Positions 35,401-47,400 of a DNA stretch of 64,000 nt are shown one piece after another. Origin of the DNA: Adiantum capillus-veneris (taxonomy: Eukaryota > Streptophyta > Polypodiopsida > Polypodiales > Pteridaceae); assembly GCA_014529385.2 (NCBI GenBank), contig CM043944.1:47656768-47720767 (forward strand), read 5' to 3'. The stretch's first letter is position 1. Every line of letters starts with the position of its first letter. The position numbers and the translations under genes are program-made. The notes beneath the pieces were generated by a model. That model had not been told where the DNA came from. It saw only the letters and a list, made by a program, of their open reading frames with translations, and searched no databases.

Positions 35401-38400
35401 TATCTGAGACATCACGTGCAAAAATCAAGTACATAGAAAGATGATTCTTTATTATAGAAGTAATAACAGAAGCAGATACAATAGGGACAGACTCCCCTCT
35501 GAGCTTTACATCCAAAACATGAGTTTTGCCCCTATGCTGAAGGGTGATCGTCTTGTTGAAGGCATCCAGCACGCCATGCACTCTGAACATCCACGGAATT
35601 CCAAGTAGCGCATCGCACCCTTCCAATGGCATGATATAGAACTCTTTTGTGTCCACATACGACTGAATATGCAGACACAGCTTTCCAATAATGGGAGTAA
35701 CACACTCTGAGTGGCTAGGACATGCCAACCGTGCCTGTGTTGTGTACCCCATCTCTTCAGCTCTGATGCCCAACTTTATAGCTAGCTCTGGTGAGATAAA
35801 GTTGGCTTTGGCACCTGGATCAAAGAAGATGAGTGCCGTTTGATCCCTAACTTTACCCCATGCCTTGCATAACTCACTGGCATCTGTACTGGGCCTATCA
35901 CCCTCCATATCTGGCACCAAACCTGCCGTGGGTTTAGGCTTCTTGCCTGTCTGATCTTCTTTATCATCTGAGTCAGCTGGTCTTTTCCTTTGTGCAATGT
36001 GGAGAATTGGTAGCAAAGTGACCAGGCTGCTCGCATAAAAAAGCATTTATTTTCAGCCATTAGGACCTTCTTTTCCTCGAGCGACGTGCGCACAAAAGGC
36101 TCCCTTTTCTATTTCTTTACCTGCGCTCTAGAAGTCCCGGCTGAATCCTTGTCTTTGGTGGCCTTTTCTGACCCCTATGACGCTTCAGGAGCCGTTTTCA
36201 CAAAGGGCTCCTTCGCTGATTTTTTCTTTTGCTGCCCTCCTTTCTCGTTGCTCGGAAACCCACTGTCCTCTCCTTTCAACAAGGCAAGACTAGTGTCCCG
36301 AAATACCAAGGATGTACCGTGGGTGGTGGAAAAACTGGGTGCATAGCCTGGGATCCAGCTCCTTGTCCATTCAAGACAGCATGCAGGCTCTGAAAGGTGG
36401 CGGGCTGAACTGGCATAACCTGTGGAATAGGCGTTCTTGCCACCTGTTCAAGCACGGGAGGAACCTGTTTTGGAGCCCCCGACTCCGCAACATGCGAGTG
36501 TTCTCTATCTTGCTGAGTCGCATGAAGTACTTGGGCTTGAGCCTCAACAAGCTCTGTACGCGGTGTAGGTTGCCTATTTTGCTGTTGTACTGGTGGCGCT
36601 TACAAGAATTCCATAAACCTTGGATTTGCACCGGTTGCGAAAAAGACATTTACCGCGGCAACTAACTGAGTCCTGACGCATTATCCTTAAGTTGCCAGTC
36701 ATAAAGCCCTGTACTATTGGAGGGACATTCGTATTGCATCCAAATGTCGTTGCATACCCTTCGGTGAGTCAGAGATCAACACAATATCATCAGCATATAA
36801 CAACAATGGAATCCATGTTCCTGTCACAGCTGGGCACCTTTGTCACCCTCTCTGTCAATGTAATCAGAACTTCATCTATATACATACCAAATAGAGTAGG
36901 AGACAATGGTCAACCTTGTTTCAATCCAATAGTGGAATGAACTTTTAACAAACTTGGACACTCCAAGTCAAGATTCTATCGCGACACAACAGACATTCAC
37001 TTCAAAACAATTTACAATTTACACTTGAGTCGACGCAGCTCGGCATAGTTCCGTGCCAAGAGGTATTGTCCCCAAAGATGGTGCCCCTTTCGGTATTTCT
37101 TTTTATATTAATCTGTGTTCAAAGTACAAGAGAGTGGGAGGGTGCTCACTCTCAGACTCTGCGTCTAGATGCTCTGAGAAGTGAGGGTCCTGTCCACTTA
37201 TTTGTCAGTTACAAGGGATGCCCAAAAGCAGTAAGTGAAAAGCCTTAAAAAATAAAGCAACTTATTCCCAAAAGCTGCCAATTTTTCAGCCAGTGTAAAA
37301 TCTGCAATTCCGTACGCTTTGCCACATCATCAGCTACGTAAAAAGCGGGATTTCCGTACGGTACTGCCACGTCAACACTTTCAGTTTATTGCGGAAATCT
37401 GCCATGTCAGCATGGCTGCGTATCTGGGTGTGTGTTCGGGTCTGCTGTCCCACTCTATGAGTGTCCAGGGCCTTGCCACGTCACCCATTTGTGACATACC
37501 CCCCTCTTGAAAGCATTGGAATCGCCCTCGATTACGCCTGCAAAACAGACATAGGCCATAAACAGTCTTAGCAGACACTGACTGTTAGTACCGATGCACT
37601 AGGAACAACACATCTAGCACATGTACCAATCGGCAGTCACATCACAGGACATCACATGACAAATCACATTCAAAATTCATTCAAATCTCAGACCATGATT
37701 AATCTGCAACGTATTTAGCAATCGCATCTAGATCCAGCCGGGACCTCACAGATGCCCGATTAACTAATCCTTATTGCAATTATGTCTATAGAGGTTTATC
37801 AGACCGAAATGTTGCAGTCATTTCGTCTATCAGTTCTTGCACTTAAAACAAGTCAAGTACAAATCAGTATCATATTATCAAGAATTCCAAATCTTAAAGT
37901 CATTACAGCAGAATACTGTCAGCTCACAGTATCTGTGAAACCCAATAGGAACATCAGTGACTCTATTATCAAAAATCGGGGCAATCTGTTGACAAAGGAG
38001 CGGAGTGACTCCTCTCTTGTGCAAACCCGTTGCGCCATGCTGAAATCGGGGTTCTATCGGAGTAGACTATGCTAAACCGAATGCTTCAAGGTAAAGGTTC
38101 ACAATCTAAGGAGTATCTGCCAGGTCCTTCTCCATCCACTTCGCATCCCATGCAGAATAGTTCTTGAATTTAACCAAGAACCGCCTTATCACTTTACCTT
38201 TTATCTTTCTATCTTTACGTGCCAATATCTGTTTTGGAACGAGTATCTCCTCGCTTTCCTCCACTTCAGGTTGCTCATTTGGCTCCCCATCATCGGACAC
38301 ATTGCCTTTAAAAGGCTTCAAGAGACTCAAATGAAAAGCATTGTGAATTCTCCAAGTATCGCACAGCTTCAGTCTAAAGGAGACATCATTTGAAACCGGC

Positions 38401-41400
38401 CTGTAGGGCGGTAGGCTTTGGCTTTCACCCGAAAGTATGAAATCGGCTTGTTTCTTCGGCTTTCACCCGAAATTATTTACTTTAGACACACCCAGAGAGA
38501 ATGTGCAAAGGAAACTTGCGATAGGAATTAACACTTGAATACACCCACGGTTTGGAAGCTAGAATGCTCCGAGCAGACGCCGACAACCTGTAGGCCCCAA
38601 AATTGGCACCCCTTTCGGTATTTCTTTATTCTTTGAGAGGGTAAATTACAAAGTAAGGTCCTAGGAATCCTTTACCTGTATCACACTAGATACTACCTGA
38701 TTTGGCCAAATTTCGGTGGCATAACAACCCCAAAACTTGCGCGAAATCAATTCCCCTGCTTGATCTCACTTGCACTGGCGTAAACCCTCTGATTCCTGCC
38801 CAAAACCAGTAAATTCAGCTCGCTGTATTTACTGGTTTTTGCCCTGTTTTCAGCCCCAAGCAGTCCCCTAACTGTCCTGTGCCAATGCGGCACGATTCCC
38901 AAGAGTTCTGGCGTCCGTATGGCTGAAAAACAGTCAATTTCCTGCGCATACACAGTGCTGAATTTGCACCTGTACGGTGAGGTTATGACCCTCACCGGTG
39001 CCTGCTTTGGTGTAGCAGCTAGCTACCCCTCTTCTTGCTCAAGGAGGCTCTTACCTCAGCACAAAAGCATGAAACCACACAGCTGTACATTAGTCAAATG
39101 AAGAGCCCTCTTGTGGGGCATCACATAACTGCACGTAGGGGAGAGAGAGAGCAGTGTGTAGCGTGCAGGGCATCACTCCTAGCACCACACTGTACATGGG
39201 AGGGAAAGAAAGCAGTTCATAGCTGTTAACCTGTGACAAAACCCAAATGAAGTCTCCTCCCAGCTTAAATTTCAGCGCCCTTTTTTTTGCATGAGGCAAG
39301 TTCATTAAAAAGTGACACTTGGCGCATTTACAAGCTTTTGCCCGTTTTGGGGTTGCCGCCTAAAAATCTCCCGACTTGTCGCCCAGTTGACTTCGCGGCA
39401 GAGTTGTAAAGTGTTCCCCTAGTCATACCAGAGGTAATGACGCGAACACATTTCGTGGCCCAAAATAGCAGTTCCCTAAATTTTAGGAAATGATTCCGTT
39501 GGGCTTCCTGTGGTCAATAGACCATCTATCCTCATTGGGACCGCATGCGAAAGTGCAATGTGGCCCAACTATCGGATACTTTCAGTTGGTAGTCCCACCT
39601 TGACTTTATGCCTGTATTGAGTTCACTTCCTAGTATCCACCAACTTGGTAAGTGTGACGGGGGGACCTATATGATCTTGCTCTGAGCCTAGACATCCTCT
39701 TACTATACGAATTCCAGTGCCGACCACTTCCCATCTGCGGGTGAAACTACCGTTCACATTGGCCATACAATGTCCGACCGTTTGCTACTTCAAAAAGAGG
39801 GTCTCAAAAATAAAACAAAACCCATTGGAAAGAAACCAACAACTAAAGTTAGCAGTTGCCACGTCCTCGTGACATAGTTAACAGCTACCACGTCCTCGTG
39901 ACATACCCCCCTCTTGAAATCTCAAACGTCCTCGATTGCATACCATAAATACACGGCACTGATGATCTTGTGCTATTAACACTCTTTTATCATCTCATGT
40001 ATCTGCAAGAAAGGTCGTAACACATAGATACAAATGACTTAATGAGACCTTCATACTTTTGGCATTTCCATCTATTACAGTGAATTCATATGTACATTTG
40101 ATGTGCTAGCTCTATCATTACCCCTCCTTTGCAACATTGGGTTGGGGCATAAGTAGGCTGTAACCCAAAGGCTTCAAGGTAAAGCTGCAATACCTTTGGT
40201 GACTCTGACAGTTCATGCTCTTCCATCCACTTTGCATCCATAGGCGGATAGTTCTTGAACTTCACCAAATAGCGTCTTGCAACTTGTCCTTTAACTTGTC
40301 TGTCCTTTTGTGCCAAAACTTGCTCAGGTATCTCATCAAGTTTCTCAACTTCTGACTGATCCTCATCTGGCATATCGTCTGGCACATCATCCACGAAGGG
40401 TCCTAGAAGACTCACGTGAAACGCATTATGAATCTTCCATGCATCAGGCAATTTCAGCCTATAAGCCAGATCGTTGATCTTGTCAAGCACTTGAAAAGGC
40501 CCATAGTAACGCATACTGAGCTTAGGAAACAACCGTTCCTTGCCCTTCATCTTCTTTAACCTTGTCTTTTCGAACCTTAACAGAACCCAATCACCAGGTG
40601 ATAACAGCAATTCATGACAGTGACGATCAACAGCCTTTTTCTGTTTTGCTTGAGTCTTCTCCAAGGCAAATTTAATTTTCTTGTACATTTCATCCATGTT
40701 CTCAACATATCGATCTGCCTCAAAGATCTTGTCCTATGTATGCAAAATGGGAGGAACTTTTTTGTTGCCTTCAACAATCTCAAAAGGTACTTTGCCAGTA
40801 GACGAATGCACGGTATTATTGTACGCATATTCAAGCATAGGCAAATACTGTTTCCACTTGCCCTTATTATCTGACACATAGAATTTCAGCAGATCTAAGA
40901 CAATAGAATTAGCCTCTTCTGACTGTCCATCAGTTTGTGGATGAGACAAGAACTTGAGCATAGTACCCCTGTTCTCAAACAATCCTCTCCAGAACAAACT
41001 GGTCATGCGAGGATCACGATCATTGATAATCAATTGTGGCATACCATGGTACTAAAACACATTGTACATGAACAAGCGTGCCATCTGATCAGATTTTATA
41101 TTCTTCCTGACAGGGATAAAATGGGCATGCTTGCTGAACCTGCAGATAATGGTCCATATACCATCATTCCCTATTGGCGTTCTTGGAAGATCAAAGATAA
41201 AGTCCATAGCAATGCTTTTCCATGGCTTATCCAGAATCGGCAGTGGTTGTAACAACCCTAGTGCCTTTTGCCTGTCAAACTTGACCTTTTCGCAAACTAT
41301 GCATGCTCGCACAAAGGCATCCACATCTCTCCTCAAGGTAGGCCAATAGAAGAATGTCTCTACCGTTTTAACTGTCGCATCAATGCCACGATGCCGTGCA

Positions 41401-44400
41401 TACGGTGGTACATGACTCTTTCCATGACCTTATGTCGCAGTGGCCTAGTGACACAAAGTCTGCCATGCATCATCATAAAACCATCTCTGAGGATGTAGTG
41501 CTCGTGATGTTGCCCCTCTTGTAACTGTTCAAAGATCCTTGCAAAATTTTCATCAGCAGTATACTGTTCCTTCATGTCATCTAGCTCATGATGATAAGGA
41601 ATTGACACCGCTGAAATTTGTGGCTTCCTTGATAACGCATCAGCCACAACATTCTTCTTGCCTTCCACATGCATAATCTGGAAGTGGAACATAGAAAGAA
41701 TGTTTGCCCATCGCATATGCTTTTCGGATAACTTTGATTGTGTCAAGAAGTATCGCAAGGTCTGATGATCTGTTTGGACAACAAAATCAGCACTTAAGAG
41801 GTAGTGCTTCCAGCTAGAAAGCGCATGAATCCTGGCCAAGGGCTCTTTCTCATAGACTTCCATAGTCTTCTCTGGCCCTTGCAAAATTCGGCTTTCATAA
41901 GCTACTACCCGTCCGTCTTGCATTAGCACTGCTCCGATGCTACTGCCACACGCGTCACACTGGACCACAAAGGACTTCCTGAGATCTGGCAAAACAATTA
42001 CTGGATCTGAAGTCAACTTTTCCTTTAAGAGACTAAAAGCTGAAATCTCTTTTTGGATCCATCTGAAAGTGACCTCTTTCTTTTGCAAAGCGTGAAGAGG
42101 CAATGCTATCTCTGTAAAATTCTTGATAAACCTTCTATAGTAGGAACACAATCCCAAGAAGCTTCTGACATCGTGCACACTCTTCAAGTCTGGCCTTGTC
42201 TTGATAGCTTCGACCTTTGCGGGATCCATTCTAACACCATCCTTTGAGACTATCTGGCCAATAAAGTGGATCTCTTCAAGGAAGAATTCACTTTTCTTAG
42301 CATTGACAAGTAACCTGTGTGACTGCGCAGCTCGTCGAACACAATGGTCAAGTGACGCCTATGCTCCTCTTCATTCTTCGAATAGACTATCATGTCATCA
42401 AAGAACGTCCCAACAAACTGTTGATGTGAGCGGAAAATCCGTTCCATCATTCTGTTGAACGTGGCAGGAGCATTAGTTAGCCCAAACTGCATCACTAGAA
42501 ACTCATAAAGACCAAATGTCGTTCTAAACGCAGTCTTGTGCACATCCTCCGGCCTTATACGAATTTGAGGGTACCCACTCTTAAGGTCCATCCTGCTGAA
42601 AATTGCAGCACCCTCTAAACGATCGAGAATATCATCAATTCTAGGAATAGGAAACCTGTTCTTGATGGTATTCTTATTCAACGCACGGTAATCAATACAC
42701 ATGTGCCATGAGCCATCCTTCTTCTGCACTAGGAGCAATGGGGAGCAAAAGGGTGAAGAACTAGGCTGAATCAACCCCTTCTCTAATAACTCCTCAACCT
42801 GGCCCATAATCTCTTTCTGTTGCGCCGCACTAACCCTGTAGGGAGGTCTATTTGGTGGGCTACACCCTGGCACCAAATCTATCCGATGGTCCTCAGATCT
42901 CTCTGGCGGCAATTGCGATGGTAATGATAAGAAAAACAATCACTAAACTTTTGCAAAAATGTTGACCTTTCTTTATCTAACACAGATAAATTTGACTGAT
43001 CACTGTCTGAGACATCTCATGCAAAAATCAAGTACACAGAAAGATGATTCTTTATTACAGAAGTGATAGCAGAAGCAGATACAATAGGGACTGACTCTCC
43101 TTTAAGCTTTACATCCAAGATGTGCAATGATCTTTTTGTTGTATGCATCCAAGACTCCATGCACTTGGAACATCCACGGGATCCCCAACAAGGCGTCACA
43201 TCCTTCCAACGGCATGATGTAGAACGCTTATGTGTCCACATATGACTGGATATGCAGACGCAGCTTTTCAATAATGGGAGTAACACATTCTGAGCGGCCA
43301 GGACATGCCAACCCTGCCTCTGTTGTATACCCCATCTCTTCAATTCTGATGCCCAGGCTTCATAGCTAACTCTGGTGAGATAAAGTTGGCTTTGGCACCT
43401 GGATCAAAGAAGATGAGTGCCGTCTGATCCCTAGCTTTACCCCATGTCCTGCATAACTCACTGGCATCTGTGCTGGGCTTGTCACCCACCATGTCTGGCA
43501 CTAGACTTGCCGTGGGTTTAGGCTTCTTGCCTTTTTGGTCTTCTTTATCCTCTGAGTTAGCTGGTCTTTTCCTTTGTGGACAATTGGTAGCAAAGTGACC
43601 AAGCTGCTCGCATATAAAGCATTTGTTTTCAGCCATTAGGACCTTCTTTTCCGTGAGCGACTTGCGCACAAAAGGCTTCCTTTTCTGTTTCTTTGCCTGC
43701 GCTCCAGAAGTCCCGGCTGAATCCTTGTCTTTGGTGGCCTTTTTTGACCCTTGTGACGCATCAGGAGCCGTTTTCACAGAGGGCTTCTTCGCTGAATTTT
43801 TCTTTTGCTGGCCTCCTTTCTCATTACTGGGAAACCCACTGTCCTCTCCTTTCAACAAGGCAAGACCAGTGTTCGCAACTTCCATAAGCTGAGTGAGGGT
43901 AGCCACTCTGTTCTTTGTACAGTAATCGCGAAGCCCTTTAGGCAGCCCACAACAGTACTTCTCTATCTGCTTTGTCAATGGCACAAATCTGTAGGAGGTC
44001 ACTGAGAGTTAACGCTTTGCAAAAGCTCCTATTGTACTCGAGCAAGCTCTTGCATGAAGCTGAAGTAAGCTGGTGCCTGACATCGGCTTCAAATTCATTT
44101 GACAGCCAAGCAGATGCAAACATTTGCTTGAAGTAAACCCAATTGGCGGGTGCCTGCCCTTGCATTAACAATGTCGTTCACCATGTAAGCGCATTGTCTT
44201 TTAAGAAAGTCGCAGCTTTCCTGACCTTCGAGACCTCTGTAAAATTCCCTCCTGCATAAGCTGTATCAAACTGCTCGAGGAAAGTGAGAGCCTTTGTCTT
44301 ATCCTCTAAACCACTGAAGGTACTGAACTTTACAGCTGCACCACCTTCTTTGTATGCTTTTGCTTTCTCCAGTGCCCCCAAGTTGTCATAAGGAATGGTC

Positions 44401-47400
44401 TGCAACATGGGCACTGTAGTAGGCATGATTGACACATCTTGGCCATTCACATTTTGCGTTAGAGGTGCGATATCTGGCTGTTGTCCTGAAAAACCAGCCA
44501 TGCCAAAATGACTCTGTGGCACCCCAAACTGGCCGTGGTTGCTCTGAAAACCCTGCTGCATGCCGATACTACCATACATGGGGTTTGGCATGATGCCTTG
44601 CATACCCCCAAACACTGTTCCTGGCATGTACGACTGACTTCGAGGCGCATAACCAACCATACTTTGGAACACTGATCCAGCCCCGAAATACCCAGGATGT
44701 ACCGTGGGTGGGTGCATAGCCTAGTATCTAGTTCCTTGTCCATTCAAGACAGCATGCTGGCTCTGAAAGGTGGCAGGCTGAACTGGCATAACTTGTGGAA
44801 TAGGCGTTCTAGCCACCTGTTCAAGCACAAGAGGAACCTGTTTTGGAGCCCCTGACTCCGCAACATGCAAGTGTTCCCTTTCCTTCTGGGCCGCATGAAG
44901 TACCTCGGCTTGAGCATCAACAAGCTCCGTACGCGGCGTAGGTTGCCTATTTTGCTGTTGCACACGTGCCGCGTGCAAGAACTCCATAAACCTTGGATTT
45001 TGCACCAGCTGCGAAAAGACATTCACCGCGGCAACTAACTGAGTCTTGAACGCATCATCCTCGAGTTCCCAGTCGTAAAGCCCTGTACTACTGGAGGGAC
45101 ATTCACATTGACAGGAGGTGCAGACTGACGTGGCCGTGAGCTCTCGCCAATCTTGAAAACCATAGGGATCTCCTGCCTGTCCTTTGAAGAGGAATCCTCT
45201 TCCATAATGCCCTTCCCTTTGCCGGCCATAGTGTAATCCCGCGTTCCTGCACTGTGTCTTTACCCAAAACAATCGAGGCTCACTTCTTAAGGAAAAAGTG
45301 ATTGATATCCCGGCAATGGAACCATGAAACCGGCCTGTAGGGCGGTAGGCTTTGGCTTTCACCCGAAATTATTTACTTTAGACTTCCTTCGACGGGAATT
45401 AACACTTGAATACACACATGGCTCGGAAGCTAGAATGCTCCGAGCAAACGCCGACAACCTGTAGGCCCCAAAATTGGCGCCCCTTTCGGTATTTCTTTAT
45501 TCTTTGAGAGGGTAAATTACAAAGTAAGGTCTTGGGAATCCTTTACCTGTATCACACTAGATATTACCTGATTTGGCCAAATTTCGGCAGCATAACAGCC
45601 CCAAAACTTGCTCGAAATCAACTCCCCTGTTGGATCTCACTTGCACTGGCGTAAAACCTCTGATTCCTGCCCAAAAACAGTAAATTCATCTCGCTGTATT
45701 TACTGGTTTTTGCCCTGTTTTCAGCCCCAAACAGTCCCCTAATTGTCCTCTGCCAATGGGGCACGATTCCCAAGAGTTCTGGCGTCCGTATGGCTGAAAA
45801 ACAGTCAATTTCCTCCGCATACACAGCGCTGAATTTGCACCTGTATGGTGAGGTTATGACCCTCACCGGTGCCTGCTTTGGAGTAGCAGCTAGCTAACCC
45901 TGTTCCTGCTCTTCCTGCTCAAGGAGGCTCTTGCCGCAGCACAAAAGCATGAAACCACACAACTGTACAGCAGTCAAATGAAGAGCCCTCTTGTGGGGCA
46001 TCACATAACTGCACGTAGGGGAGAGAGAGAGCAGTGTGTAGCGTGCAGGGCATCACTCCTAGCACCACACTGTACATGGGAGGGAAAGAAAGCACTCCAT
46101 ATCTCTTAACCTGTGACAAAAGCCAAATGAAGTCTCCTCCTAGCTTAAATTTCAGCGCCCTTTTTTTTGCATGAGGCAAGTTCATTAAAAAGTGACACTT
46201 GGCGCATTTACAAGCTTTTGGCCATTTCGGGGTTGCCGCCTAAAAATCTCCTGACTGGTTGCCCAGTTGACTTCGCGGCAGAGTTGTAAAGGGTTCCCCT
46301 AGTCATACCGGAGGTGATGACGCGAACACATTTTGTGGCCCAAAATAGCAGTTCCCTAAATTTTAGGAAATGATTCCGTTGGGCTCCCTGTGGTAATCTG
46401 ACCATCTATCCTCATTGGGACCTGGTAGTCCCACCTTGACTTTATGCCTTTATTGAGTTGACTTCCTAGTATCCACCAACTTGCTAAGTGCGACGGGGGG
46501 ACCTATATGATCTTGCTCTGAGCCTAGACATCCTCTTACTATACGAAGTCCAGTTCCGACCACTTCCCGTTTGTGGGTGAAACTACCGTTCACATTGGCC
46601 ATACAATGTCCGACCGTTTGCTACTTCAAAAAGAGGGTCTCAAAAATAAAACAAAACCCATTGGAAAGAAACCACCAACTAAAGTTAGCAGTTGCCACGT
46701 CCACGTGACATAGTTAACAGTTGCCACGTCCTCGTGACATCATTTATCTTTTCTTTTATCCGAAAAGGTCCATAGGATCTCATGCGAAGCTCTAGAAAAA
46801 GCCGCTCCTTTCCTTTTCGTTTCTCAGGCGTGCCTTCTCAAAACGTAAGAACACCCAATCGTTGTCCTTTAATTTCAAATCGTGACCATGTCGATCTGAT
46901 GCCTTCTTATGTCTTTCTTGAAATTTTTCTAAAGCCTCCTGGACCAAGTCTAAGTCCCTCGTGAACTGGTCGGCTTCAAAAATCTTATCTTTCGTGCTAA
47001 GGAAGGGTGGAACCTTCGTAGCAAATTCAATAATCTCAAATGGAGCCTTCTGCATCAAAGAGCGGATCGTGTTTTTGTAGGCAAATTCCACCAAGGGCAA
47101 AATACTTTTCCCATGTAGTCTTCTGATCCAAAGAAGAAGACTTTAACAAATCCAGTATGACTGAATTTGCAATCTCAGATTGCGTATCTGCCTGCGGGTG
47201 GAAAGATGAGGAGAACTGCAACGGTGTGCCAATGTTCTCCTAAATAGCCTTCCAAAACAAACTCGTTAATCGGGGATCTCTGTCAAAGACAATTGTCTTA
47301 GGCATGCCATGTAATCTGAATATTTGGGCAATGAACAGTCGGATCATTGCTAAATGATCCGACTTGACTGTTTTCTTTACTGGAATGAAACGAGCTTGCT

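Larger units (their letters stand above)
32678..36738 (-). mobile_element. Chromovirus body E (family D-like), without LTRs
   Basis: It runs from integrase C-terminus (32678) through RNase H, RT and protease to gag (36738), colinear with element D but better preserved. Both ends are inside coding sequence, in the chromodomain at the left and early gag at the right, and both abut LINE-2 sequence. No LTR, polypurine tract or primer site remains. Confidence 0.85.
38391..46739 (-). mobile_element. Complete chromovirus D
   Basis: 8,349 bp with LTRs at 38391-39903 and 45325-46739, flanked by TCATT (38386-38390 and 46740-46744). Minus-strand order: LTR, primer site, gag, protease, RT, RNase H, integrase with chromodomain, polypurine tract (39904-39917), LTR. 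Frames are interrupted many times, so it is inactive. A solo LTR of the same family is at 26630-28107 and an LTR-less relative (E) at 32678-36738. Confidence 0.94.
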
